Positions 45,701-56,329 of a DNA stretch of 64,000 nt are shown one piece after another. The stretch spans positions 434,001-498,000 of the forward strand of contig ML210147.1 in NCBI GenBank assembly GCA_004369085.1. The letters run 5' to 3'. Below the pieces are notes generated by a model that saw only the letters and a program-made list of their open reading frames with translations, did not search any database and was not told the origin of the DNA. Within the stretch, counting starts at the first letter, position 1, and every line of letters begins with the position of its first letter. The position numbers were made by a program, and so were the translations under genes. The DNA comes from Coprinopsis marcescibilis (lineage: Eukaryota > Basidiomycota > Agaricomycetes > Agaricales > Psathyrellaceae).

Positions 45701-46262
45701 GCTGGCGGACTCGGAGAAACAGCAGTACTTGTAACAAGACTCGGCGGAATTTGATCCAGGATCCCCCTCTCCCAGATCAAATATTTATTATTTAATTTCG
45801 GACATCCCCGTTCTGTGAATCGCAAAGGCAATTGGGGGGTCCTTCAAGCTGGAGCGTTCTCTCTGCCTCAAGGCTGTGGGCGTGTTTTCCCTTCACGTCC
45901 TCCCAATCGTCTATATCGAGCTTTGAATCAGCAAAATCTTTACTGATCCACTTGATAATCCAACAACAACGACATTTGCCTCGTGGAACCATCGTGGTCG
46001 CTCCTACTAGCATCCGTTTCAAGGAATATGACTGTTTGAGTGCGAATAGGGCCTCGAATCACATTAAATCTTCCTTTTCTCGTCGCCCAGAATGTTGCTC
46101 TCCCCAGCGTACGCGTCCTAAGCCCATCTCTTCCGTCTCATTCTCATTTCCAATCTGTTCGGCCATCTTACCAGGTCCGCTAGTGGCAATCTTCCCCAAC
46201 AGGGGTTTTGGGGGAAATTCAAGCCTAAACCCAAGGAACCTGAACGCCAGCCCCCTCCTCAG
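45701..46262. other. Divergent upstream region, SAP protein / uncharacterised gene
   Basis: About 560 bp between a minus-strand and a plus-strand gene. In its last 60 bases, an open frame (GFWGKFKPKPKEPERQPPPQ) leads straight into the ATG at 46263. The true start of the downstream gene may therefore lie in an upstream exon, perhaps at the ATG near 46093. No other feature is seen. Confidence 0.4.
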
Positions 46263-47946
46263 ATGGCGTTGCAGAGGCAGAAGCTATTAACGTTGGTCTA
46301 CGCCGACATGGAGACCGTTCGAGTGGTACGTACATTGGCTGAACCCTTGCTCTGTTGTCCTTCGCTTATCCGGGCATTACGTCAATACAGTTACCCAACA
46401 CCTACGCTGCAAGTTGGTTTATTCTGCGATTAACGAAGTTTTTTGACATAGGTGTAGGAACTGGAAGCCCTCGCACGAGACTGGACGAAACCTCCTCCAG
46501 ATGCTATGTTTTCGCTCCGTGTCCCTGTTGAATTCGTTTCGTTTCAGGCCGCTGTGAGTACTCGTCAATACTTTGCAGTAAATATACTCATTTCCGTTGC
46601 AGCGATTAGTCTCGGGCCCGTATATCTATGTTCGTTCTCAGTGCTTATTGTCCAAATACAGGTCTCATAGGGTGTATAGCTCACTGGTGAAGAATCTTTC
46701 CAAATCGCTATCATGGGCGTGCAGGGTTTACGCGTGGAAATCGTCAGCGATGCACCACCCCCACCAGATGAACCACCGTACGTGCCCCACTGCTCATCCC
46801 CTCTTCAATGTGATCCTCTATTAACATAACGCGTCCAGGCCACCGCCGTAAGCTTCTATCATCGGCTTATTCGACTACGATGTTCATGATTTGCGTCCAG
46901 GCCTCCGCCCATCCTTGAAATGCCTGCTTCCTTCAGCCTAGAACTCAATCCCGGCCAATTTGTCGCACTCGATGTCACTGTAGCCTCCGACGAACTGGAT
47001 ATGGCACGTATGGATGATGGCACGACCGTCGATGGCATGTTCTGGGGTAAACTCGACATTGTGCACCAAGGTGATACACACAAGATGGAATTCAGTGGAA
47101 CACGGTTGCCCCCGAACGACGAAGTGTTCACTCCAGAGTTCATGCTCGATTCCCGGGTGCTCAGCAAACTCCCACTCGCCTGCAAGCCTTCAACGGCCAA
47201 GTGCAATCTCACCCTTCTGGCACCAGCCGTCCAGTACTGTGAAGTGACGCTATCCTTTTCGCACCTTTGGAAGATCGGAGTTACCTGGCCTTTAGCAGAA
47301 TCCATCGCTGAAAATACCGTCAAGTACTTCCTGCGGGTACATCCAGGCGGTGCATTGGAACACTTTGAAAACGAAGTCGTAACAACCGCTTTGTACTACG
47401 AAGCTATGTAGGTCCCCTTGCGCATCAACTGGCCCAGACTTTATTCACCCGAGTCTGTAGCCCCGATCCGTCCATGGTCGACCCGACAGAGTTCATTGCC
47501 CCCCGAAACGGATTTGCAATGTCCTTCAGGGATTTTATTCCCCATTTGAACAACGTCCTTGACCAACTTGGAATGTCGCTTCATGCAAGAACAATTTTCG
47601 TCAAGTGAGTTCTGTTACTAAACCACTGTGCGGGATGCATGTTGATATCTTTTTCAGTAATAGCATGTCCGCTTTTGCATCACACAAGAACGTTGCCTAC
47701 CGGTTTCTCCCCCCTGGCAAGATCGCAGCTGCGATTGATATCACCGTCACAAGTGATCCTTGTGTGTTCACTCGGATCTTCTTGATCTTCCGTGGGGTCA
47801 GCGATGACGAAATGTCTAATTTCGCAACCGCTGGCGAGAAGGAGGCTAACGCTTACAACTGGCGAGAAGCCATCGGATGGACAGAGGACTCGAAAGACTC
47901 TACTCTCTTCCGAGTTCTAGAAACCACTGTTCTCGAGGTTTCATAA
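46263..47946 (+). CDS. Uncharacterised protein, conserved-looking, several exons
   Basis: I do not recognise the family. From the ATG at 46263 (MALQRQKLLTLVYADMETVR), introns at about 46318-46455, 46553-46608 and 46631-46676 are consistent with one frame. They join LEALARDWTKPPPDAMFSLR, VPVEFVSFQAARLVSGPYIY and LTGEESFQIAIMGVQGLRVE. A Pro-rich hinge (DAPPPPDEPP) follows, then a long exon from about 46903 (MPASFSLELNPGQFVALDVT, WGKLDIVHQGDTHKMEFSGT) with alternating hydrophobic residues, suggesting a beta-rich fold. The end is AFASHKNVAYRFLPPGKIAA, then NWREAIGWTEDSKDSTLFRV and a stop at 47946. No signal peptide, membrane span or catalytic motif is obvious. The long exon is free of stops and has coding-like composition, so I believe it is a real gene. 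Confidence 0.65.
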
Positions 47947-48406
47947 TGCTACCTTCTCACATCACCCTCCTGCTTTCTGCTGCTCAATTTATATCACCAG
48001 ATCTCTGTACTATACCTGCCCTTGCTTTCTCTGTCTCCGCAATTTTCGATGGCGCGCATGGCTTGCTCTCACCTCATGTCTTTACTTCTTAACATTTCCG
48101 ACATCTTGCAGTAGCTTAATGTTCTGGTTTGGCAATTCCTAAAGGCTAAGGCCGTCAAAACTATGAACAGCTGAGCTCACTTTGGCCGTCGGGACCGGCA
48201 TTCCCGGGGGCACCCTCGGCTATCCTCGGGCCAGTACCGTGATGCGTGACAGATGTAACCGCACACGTGGCCTGTGACGCTCCGCATTCTTGTCACGCGC
48301 CTGAGTCACAGTACATACTAACCAGCGGCGCGCTTGAAGGATCAGTCTCAATTCTCAGCTTCTCCAGTCATTACTGTAAAGACCACTTCATCAACTGTTT
48401 CGAAGG
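47947..48406. promoter_or_regulatory. CMR1 upstream region with MCB-like GTGACGC/TCACGCGC motifs
   Basis: The 460 bp before CMR1 hold several copies of a TGACGC-type core. Forward copies are GCGTGAC near 48244 and GTGACGC near 48274; a reversed copy is TGTCACGCGC at 48291-48300, 107 bp before the ATG. Fungal MBF/SBF-type factors bind ACGCGN cores and drive G1/S genes. Yeast CMR1 is itself linked to the DNA-damage and replication gene set. Similar clusters lie upstream of RFA2 in this window. Confidence 0.5.
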
Positions 48407-50571
48407 ATGACAAAATTATCTGAATAGTACGTAGGAGTCTCATTAACCCTTGGCGTACTGAGTATGACGTATATCGTTAGTGAACTCGAACGTGAAGCTA
48501 ACATTGCCAGGAACAAATTGCTATTGCAGCAACTTGAGCTGAAGCAAGCAGTCGATGGACTCGGAATGCCCAAGGGCAAGGTGGTCAAGTCCGCAGCAAA
48601 ACCTGTACAACCTGCTAAGAAGGAGAAACGCAAGCGGGAAGAAATCGATCAACCACGTCGACACTCTGCGCGTCTTAGGAAGAACGTGATTGACCCAAAT
48701 GAGACTCCTGCGAAACGCCGAAAGCGGGAGGTATGTTCGCCTTGCCCCACACATTTAACGCGCTCTCAATTTATCTTGTAAGCGTGAAGAAGAAGCTGAG
48801 CGGCAGAAAGTAGAGGAGCAGCGGTTGAGCCGAGAGGAAGAAGCACGCAAAGCCTCGAGACCTCGTCACAACAAGCTGGATATTATCGCGCTTGTCGAAA
48901 ATGGACCGGAAGAATCATCGACGCTTTCCAAGGCCATGGAAGCCATTCCCCAAGGCTCCACCGCCCGAGTCGCAGATTACGACGCGTACGTATATGATGA
49001 GAAGGATAGCACAGAAGAGGAAGAGGCAGTCTCCGACTTGCGTGAACGGCTAAACAAACTTGTGGTATATGGAAGAGCGAAGGTTACGAAAAGTCGTATC
49101 TATTGCGCGGCGTATCACCCGGAAGTTACCAAGGACTTGATATTCTTTGGAGGTGCGGTCCAACCATGTCATTTATTTCGCTCTCTGTTAACGATATAGC
49201 AGACAAGGAGGGTCAACTCGGGATTTGGGATCCTAGAGCACCAGATGAAGAAGATGAAGAAGAAGGAGTAATGGATGAGAATAAGGAGTGTGGAAAATAT
49301 TGGCGTATGCAGCTGCATTGGCCCGCAAACGCCAAATCTTCCATTTCGAGTATAAAGTTCGACCCTATAGATGCGCATAACGTACGTCTACTCCGCCTTA
49401 ACATGGGACACCCCGTTAATGACTTTCCTCCTCTAGGTGTATACCAGCTCGTATGACAGTACCGTTCGTGCCCTGTCCTTCACAACGGGTGTGTCCCGAG
49501 AGGTTTTTGCGTCCGACAATCTGATTTGCTGCATCGACCTTGCCCAAAGCGGTCATGAAATGTGGCTTTCTGACAGTGAAGGCTGGGCCACCCACATTGA
49601 CCTTCGTGAATCAAAAAATAACACAAGGAGCTTTGCGCTATCTGAAAACAAAGTTGGCTCGATAAGCATAAACCCCACAAATCCCCATTTTTTGGCCACG
49701 GCAAGTAACAGCCGAGTCATGAGGTGCGTCCCGTTCGGTCCATCCTATAGTAGCGTTCCGTTCATGCTTTCTCTTGTGCAGGGTTTGGGACGTGCGGAAG
49801 CTTGATAGTATTTTCTTGGAGCTATCTGGCGAGTCGAAATCTGATTCGACAACGACGGACGTCAACTCGGGGATCGTGACAGAATTCAACCAGTCCGACA
49901 AGGGTCGTGGCACCTTGCGTGGAGAGTGGCGACACGACAAGTCTGTTACCGCTGCATTCTGGGATGCCCGCGGACGTCAAATTGTCAGTACTAGCTATGA
50001 CGATAACTTGCGAAGTGAGTGCCGGTCATCTGAGCGAGATATGTATCGACTCACTGCATTTGCAGTATGGAACCTTGACCCCAAGGGACTGAAGAATGAA
50101 GAATCCTTCCGCTCGTTTAGGCCATCAAGTGGCATTAGGCATAATTGCCAAACGGTATGCGAATATACTCCGATATAAAAGCTTTTGTTGAAAGTTTGTC
50201 TGTATCACAGGGCAAATGGGTTACCCTCCTTAAAGCTCAGTGGGCTCAGAACCCGAATGTGTATCCATATTTCACGGTATGTAAAGGTCGCTTTTGCCAT
50301 TTTGTTGGTACTTCACCTCGGAGCTTCTAGATCGCCAACATGAACCACTCGGTCGACATATACTCTGGAAAGGTAATATCTTATTGCCGCTTCGTCGATA
50401 TATTGGCACAACTTACTATCTACGCAGGGTCAGTTGCTCGCCAACCTCTCCGATCCCAGAAGGATTACCGCGGTGCAGGCTGTTACCTGTTCGCATCCAA
50501 ACATCGTAGAGCGGATTGCAACAGGGAATGGAAGTGGACGATGTGTGTTTTGGGCGCCAGAGGACCTGTGA
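48407..50571 (+). CDS. CMR1: WD40 DNA damage-binding protein Cmr1 (WDR76 family)
   Basis: Start MTKLSEY at 48407, spliced to ELEREANIARNKLLLQQLEL. Lys/Arg-rich N-terminal region with PRRHSARLRK, a signature of this family. The seven-blade propeller follows: KSRIYCAAYHPEVTKDLIFF, GDKEGQLGIWDPR, SSISSIKFDPIDAHNVYTSS, YDSTVRALSF and ICCIDLAQSGHEMWLSDSEG. It continues with VGSISINPTNPHFLATASNS, RVMRVWDVRKL, HDKSVTAAFWDARGRQIVST, SYDDNLRIWNLD, NRHSVDIYSGK-like NHSVDIYSGK and GSGRCVFWAPEDL with a stop at 50571. Nine or so short introns are needed. Cmr1 binds UV-damaged DNA and works in replication stress and histone/replisome control. It is convergent with the RFA2-like gene, whose product also handles ssDNA. 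Confidence 0.92.
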
Positions 50572-50667
50572 TTACTTTGTATACCCCTTGTATTTGTACC
50601 ATCTATCGTGTGAACACTAATTACAGGCTTTTACTACTGATATACAGTAAAAGTATGTCTCACTCCT

Positions 50668-51918
50668 TCAGGTCTTAGCGAAATGTGATTCGCTGATCGT
50701 GGTGTATACGTATCCATCATCCACAAGTCCTTGTAAGGCAGATCTGAGATGATGAAGGGACAAGGTTAGTACTAATGCGCACATGAAATACACAACACCT
50801 TACTCCAGATTATCGGATGTAACGTGGACATTGCGACTGGATTGGCTGCTAATCACACCATTTGCGAGTTCCTGAATATGGCACCCGTCTTCCTGATCCT
50901 CATATCTGCTTAGGTACTCCAAAATTCCGTCTTTTAGGTCGTCGACGGTTGCTGCCTGTGTCGGAGTGGGTTGTGAGTTATTCCTTCTCGAAGGCTTCCT
51001 TGTCCTGGCCGACGAAACTGAAGAGATCGACTCTGCCAATGCACTTGGCTCTTTGACCGGTACAAGCGATCTATCTGCATCTTCTACGTTAATAGACCGT
51101 GTCATGTGCAACGGTGGTATATCCACCCCTAGCGAGCGGCTAGAGAATTGTTTAGGATGTTGTGACAGGGAGCCTGGGCGTGTATGTCTTTGGCCTTTTG
51201 GTTGCTCAAGCTCGTCGACCTGACCGTCCTGGGAGGACTCGTAGTCCAAATCCTACAGTGTATAACATGGCTGGTTAACGTTGCTTGCCGCTGTATAGAT
51301 ATAGACGTAAGCATTGTACTCAACTGCTTTCTGTATGTCCCGCAATATATCCAGGATATGGCGGTATATATCAGCTGCATCTGATATGAGTTTGATTTTA
51401 ATTATCTTGATGATGTTTTTGTCGCTGTAGGTCTCCAGCTTTCCAAAAACACGGACATAGCTCCAGCACCCGGGCCTGCAGGAACAAGGCGACATCAGCG
51501 CAATGGTTAACCACACGCATCTCCAAGTAAAACCAACGTGAGATTCATGTTCTCCAAGAACCTGTGAGGACCCCAGTAGTTGGCTTTGATACCCCCTGTG
51601 CTATCAATCAAGGTGATTTGGTTATATGCTCCAAGCCGGTGGATATCATATAAGTTCGCTACTATCTCTACCTGATATGAGAGTGAGCACATATTACAAG
51701 CACCAACGACGGAAGAGAAAACTACTAACATACTTGAACGGATTTCCGCTTTCAAGGGAATAGACCCCGTTCTTGTCATCGCCCTCCTCGATCAGCTTAG
51801 CCCTGCGAATTTGAGCCGCGGTAACTCTTCGAAGACCAGCGCCTTGGTTTTGTGTCAGACCTCTTAGGTCCAACGTGTCCAATTCTTGAGCAAGAGAAAC
51901 AGTAGAAGTTTCCGTCAT
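50668..51918 (-). CDS. Divergent RPA 32-kDa (RFA2)-like paralogue
   Basis: Start MTETSTVSLAQELDTLDLRG at 51918. Then LRRVTAAQIRRAKLIEEGDD, matching the strand before the OB fold of RPA2, and the OB fold itself across introns: FKYVEIVANLYDIHRLGAYN, QITLIDSTGGIKANYWG, CWSYVRVFGKLETYSDKNII and ADIYRHILDILRDI. A Ser/Pro-rich linker of about 100 residues (QHPKQFSSRSLGVDIPPLH, ISSVSSARTRKPSRRNNSQP) leads to a winged helix (DDLKDGILEYLSRYEDQEDG, CHIQELANGV) that ends LQGLVDDGYVYTTISESHFA-KT. The last splice (donor GTAAGG) is needed to reach this end. The C-terminus mirrors canonical RFA2 next door (LMDNGLVYTTLDESHF). It lacks the Gly/Ser-rich N-terminus. It may be a meiosis- or stage-specific RPA subunit or a Stn1-like relative; I favour RPA2. 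Confidence 0.78.
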
Positions 51919-52121
51919 GAAAGAGAGTGAAAGGGAAAGACAGGCTTTCGTTGCAGTGACAGCCCGGCTGCGACCGTGCGACGGCAGTTTCCACTGGCCA
52001 GTTACATTCGTCAAGACTGTCAGACGTCAAACACAAACAATCATTAAGTGCACAGAGGCCATACAAGGTCACAGTTCGCAAGATAAAGGTGATACAAGTA
52101 CAAAAGCAGCTGGTCTGGATT

Positions 52122-53254
52122 CTATGCAAGGATGAAATGTGACTCGTCGAGAGTGGTATAGACGAGTCCATTATCCATGAGGGTGTCGAGTGCGTCACTG
52201 AAAAGATCTCTGAGTTAATGCATTTCAAAATAACAGAGACCCAGACCCGTACCTGATTTTGATTGCATCGCTTCCATTCCCGACAGCCCGGGCAATAGCA
52301 GAAACATGGATGCCCTCGTCAGTCTTACAATTTTCTTTAAGGAATCTAACAATGCTTTGCTGGAGTGCTGGAAGATGCGAGTACTGATCTGACGAGATTC
52401 GCGAAGAATCACCAGCATTGTAGGCGGAGGCGTCTGTCATAACCACGTCCTTTGATCTGGCTGCAAGGCTTCCGGGAGCAAATGGCTGGATAAAAGACAA
52501 TCAACGCTCCAGCATGTGGCTTGGAGAATGGGTACGCACAACTCCGCGTTCAAGGCTCAAGGTAACAGCGACGGCTTCAAGGATGTGGAAGTAGACCTCA
52601 TGTGGCTCGGCAACTGGTCGAATATGACGGGCATTGATGTAGCGCTTTCCGTGGAATGCTTGTAGTGGCCCAGTAACGCGAACGTAGATGTTTTCCCTGC
52701 GGGAAACAGTTAAAAAGAGTAGCGGCTTGAGAAATCAAAACGCACTTGATGTCTGATTGAACGGCTTCAGAAACAGAATTCACCCATTGTCGAGCCTCTA
52801 TCCTCCCTGTCCCATCGTCAATTGCGTACACAGAATTTGTTGCTTGTTGCTGGATCGAAGACACTACGCCGACGATAGTAACCTTGACGCAGTAGATTAG
52901 ACTTGGGTCACGATTCGAACACGATCTTTGTGCGAACCTGTCTAATCTCTCTTTCATCTAGCATGAAAACCGAATCGGAATGCGCTTGTGTTGCCTTGTT
53001 GAGCTGTGCGATGGTCATGGGTAGTAAGGCGCCAGAATGCTCTGATTTCTGTAATCAACGATGCGGTGAGCTGCTGGACGTATGTCCGGAGGAATCCCAG
53101 TACCTGAGCACCACCAGGACTGGCGGTGTTGAATGGCGAGTTAGGAAGGTACCCTCCGCCACCACCGCCGCCACTTTTGTTATAATAAGAATCGACTAGG
53201 GTCGCCCCATCAGAGCGATATCCATACAAAAGCAGTAAGCTTACATTGGCTCAT
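52122..53254 (-). CDS. RFA2: Replication protein A 32-kDa subunit (canonical RFA2)
   Basis: Part of the heterotrimeric single-strand DNA-binding complex for replication, repair and recombination. Start MSQ at 53254; a 49-nt intron (donor GTAAGC) joins it to FDSYYNKSGGGGGGGYLPNS, the Gly-rich phospho-region. Then PMTIAQLNKATQAHSDSVFM and LDEREIRQ, the OB fold (VTIVGVVSSIQQQATNSVYA, IDDGTGRIEARQWV, IYVRVTGPLQAFHGKRYINA and HEVYFHILEAV), a linker, and the winged helix (LPALQQSIVRFLKENC, EGIHVSAIARAVG). The final exon is SDALDTLMDNGLVYTTLDES with HFILA and a stop at 52122. Upstream lies an MCB-like cluster. Confidence 0.92.
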
Positions 53255-53357
53255 GTCTGGCTGGTTATAGTTCAAACTTTTTTGGGAGAATGAGTGAGTT
53301 ACTGAACGATGACTGCCACTGACTGAGGAGAACTTGGAAGTCGCGCCGCTGACACCA

Positions 53358-53400
53358 TAGTCGTGACGCGTGACGCGCTCGTCACAGAAGCGTGACAGTA
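53358..53400 (-). promoter_or_regulatory. MCB-like cluster (ACGCGT) upstream of RFA2
   Basis: A perfect ACGCGT (MluI cell-cycle box) at 53366-53371 is followed by a second GACGCG at 53372-53377, then GTCAC and CGTGAC copies to 53397. It lies about 105-145 bp upstream of the RFA2 ATG, in the 296-bp region shared with the divergent SGNH esterase gene. MBF-type factors bind such sites in yeasts and drive G1/S transcription, and RPA genes are classic targets there. Function here is inferred. Confidence 0.6.
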
Positions 53401-53550
53401 GTGTATCATGTCATGTGACTTGTGACACGATTGAGTCCGAAATGGTCCTTCTTGGGACTGGTCGTGATCACTGCATGTCAAGCGTCCTTTACTCAGGGTG
53501 TTTGAAGTCATGGGCAATGAAGCAGTGGGTAGCTTCCACCACAGGCATCC

Positions 53551-54692
53551 ATGTCGACTGTTATTGGAGTCTCCCCCAGCTGGCCCGGATTTTCGGGAAT
53601 AAGGAAGCTATTTGTCTTGTGTGTTTCTAACCGCAACCTTTCCTTTGAATTCGCTATACTGATTTATCATTCGTTCAGCGGAGCTTCATATTGCTCAACA
53701 TCCCATTCACGGGCTGCGTTCTCTGAAAAATATCACCCTACTGCGGATAACCCTCTGGGCGTACCATTTCCAGGCGATACTTGGAATGAGCAAGGTCTCC
53801 CCAACTGGGTTGGGCATCTGATTAGTAAACACAGCCCTCAACCGCGGTACAACCCACACGCACAAGATGGGCAAGACGAGGCGCACAAGGAGCGCCCTTT
53901 CCTGGTCTACAACTATGCTCTGGGGGGAGACACTGTCCGTGGTGTCTCACGACAAGTTCTAAAGGAATTTATACCTACTGTGGGCACCAAACCTATGTGG
54001 GCACCATGGAACGAACGCGACAGTTTATTCTGTAAGACTCATTGGACATTCGCATGGAAGCATGAAACTGACGATAACAGTCACATTCGTTGGTATCAAC
54101 GACACCGGGTATGTCCAAGCTCGTTCCAACCCAGCATTTTCTACTACTGACAACCCTCATTAGAATGTCCGATGATCATGGCACAAATATTAACAAACTA
54201 ATCGGACTTCAGGAAAAGCTGTATCAAGCTGGTGCGCGGAACTTTGTGTTCTGCGATCTTCCCCCAGTCGATAATGCCCCTGCATGTAAGTACGCTCCAT
54301 CAAACAGCTCTTTTGAAATTCACAGCATTGTAGATTTCTCGACCGCTATCGGAAGACATATCGCTCAAGGGAGACAACTCGACCTGTCTGATTCAACTTC
54401 ATCGGGAGAGACCACTTTTCAGAGGTGGAATGCTATTTTGCTTGAGCGTCTTCGAGAATTCAGCGCAGGACATCTCGATTGTACCGTGTTGCTGTTTTCG
54501 ACGCATCAGACGTTTACAGCGGTCTTAGAAGATTTGACAAGCTATGGCTTTTCCTCGGGAGACGAGCACCTGGCGGGCGGGACCTTTTGGCATGACCATC
54601 TACACCCAACAAGCAAAATGCATGACCTGATGGCACATTTCCTCTCCGAATTTTTGGGAGAAGTTCCTGTCGAGGACTCTCTGTCACTGTAA
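53551..54692 (+). CDS. SGNH/GDSL-family esterase (CE16-like), copy 1 with GAS in place of GDS
   Basis: Start MSTVIGVSPSWPGFSGIRKL at 53551. A 61-nt intron splits block I, which reads FVFGASYCST: the catalytic Ser is kept but the usual Asp of GDS is Ala. Then PFPGDTWNEQGLPNWVGHLI, YNYALGGDTVRGVSRQ (block II Gly), FVGINDTG (block III Asn) and GLQEKLYQAGARNFVFCDLP. The catalytic pair of block V is HDHLHPTSKMHDLMAHFL. Stop at 54692. No signal peptide is visible, so it is probably intracellular or secreted by another route. It is one of a tandem pair with the next gene. CE16-like enzymes deacetylate xylo-oligosaccharides or similar esters in wood- and litter-decay fungi; the substrate here is unknown. 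Confidence 0.82.
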
Positions 54693-54906
54693 CCGATTAT
54701 TGCACTCGAGTCTCTGTAACATATCAAGAGTTCCCTCATTTGCAATAATCGTGAACGACGATCACCTAGAAAGGAACTGTTGTATGTAGTAAGTAAGCAA
54801 GCTCATTTCGGCCGTTCAATCAGTCGCCGCGTGCATGTTGCAGGAAGCAGTCGCAGCAAAGACCTGTTTTTGACACTCAGAAAGCAATCTGATCCAGGCA
54901 AACAGA

Positions 54907-56046
54907 ATGTCGCTTGTGCTTCGCGTTTCTTCAAGTTGGTCAGGATTCAGCAATATCAAACGAGTTTTTATATTGTAGGAATTCCAGATCCAACTTGATT
55001 CCTCCGGGGTTTTGATCTGCTCTTTATTGTTGCACACAGTGGTGATTCGTACAGCTCGATATTTCACGTTCACGATGGGTTCTCGGAAAGCGAACACCCC
55101 ACCCCGCTCCAGCCTCTCGGAACCCCATTTCCAGGCAACACTTGGAATGAGGAAGGCCTTCCCAACTGGGTAGGGCATATGATCACCAAATATAGCCCAG
55201 GACCACGGTTTAATCCTTCGAGGGTTGAGCAAGACGAAGCCTATCGAGCCGATCCATTGCTGATCTACGATTATGCTTGCGGAGGAGATCGTGTAGATGG
55301 GGTGAAACGGCAGATACAGCGGTTGTTCCTTCCCATTGTAGGCACAAAACCCAACTGGGCTCCATGGAACGAGAGCAACAGTTTGTTCGGTGAGAGTTCT
55401 GCGATTCATGTGCTGGACCTTTGGAATATTGCTGACGTCAAAGCATCAGTGACATCCATTGGTATTAACGACTGCGCGTGCGTATACCGAAGAGGTTTGA
55501 GGGATTCTAATTGACCAATACCTATCAGAACCCTGAGCTCGGAAGACCATGCAGCAAGCATTGAGGTCATGATGGGACTCCAGGAAGAGCTCTATGCTGC
55601 CGGTGCCCGAAATTTCTGTTTCTTCGACATCCCTCCGATCGAGAAGAGTCCTGCCAGTGGGTAAACGTGAGCAATCAAGTAAACATTAAAAACTGACCAA
55701 CCGCCATATAGTTGCTGAACGGATATCTCGCTACGGACTTGATGGCGACGTGGATGAGACGATGTTCCAGAAGTGGAACCGAGTCCTGCTTCAGGAAATT
55801 CAGAAATTTTCAGAAAAGCACCCTGATTGCACAGTGCTTTTGTTCTCGATGCACCATGTCTTCACTGTCATTCTCGAGGATGCTCAGACCTATGGATTCC
55901 CCCCTGGCCACGAATCTCGTCGTGGTGGGACGTTTTGGGTGGACCACGTCCATCCATCCAGCAAAGTCCATGACCTGTTGGCACACTTTCTTACCGATTT
56001 TCTGAGTGTTCCCGCCAAAGTGACAACAGACGAGCCTGTACCGTAG
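54907..56046 (+). CDS. SGNH/GDSL-family esterase (CE16-like), copy 2
   Basis: Start MSLVLRVSSSWSGFSNIKRV at 54907. The first intron interrupts block I at the same place as in copy 1, giving FIFGDSYSSI with a normal GDS. Then PFPGNTWNEEGLPNWVGHMI, YDYACGGDRVDGVKRQIQRL, IGINDCA (block III), GLQEELYAAGARNFCFFDIP and DHVHPSSKVHDLLAHFL (block V). Stop at 56046. The shared intron position and high similarity show a tandem duplication, with 214 bp between copies. All SGNH catalytic residues are present. No signal peptide is visible. Confidence 0.84.
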
Positions 56047-56329
56047 TCTTCAGAGTAGATAGATAGTGCAGAAGTTAGACAATGGAAAAAGGTTTGAAAT
56101 TAGAGTTGCGGGTCTGGCAGAGATGACTGGGCTCCACCGGGCCTTTTTGCCGCGACAGCTGGGTTTGGATAGCCAGACTTGTTCCAGCAGTGAGCTCATC
56201 GCCAAGGGCCACTGAAGGCTTCCTCCTTACTCTCAATTATTACGACTATTCTGCAATCTTTGCTGATGTTCCTCTAGATCACATACTCTGAACCCGTCAT
56301 AATCGACAGTTACGACCTTCATCTCTCAA

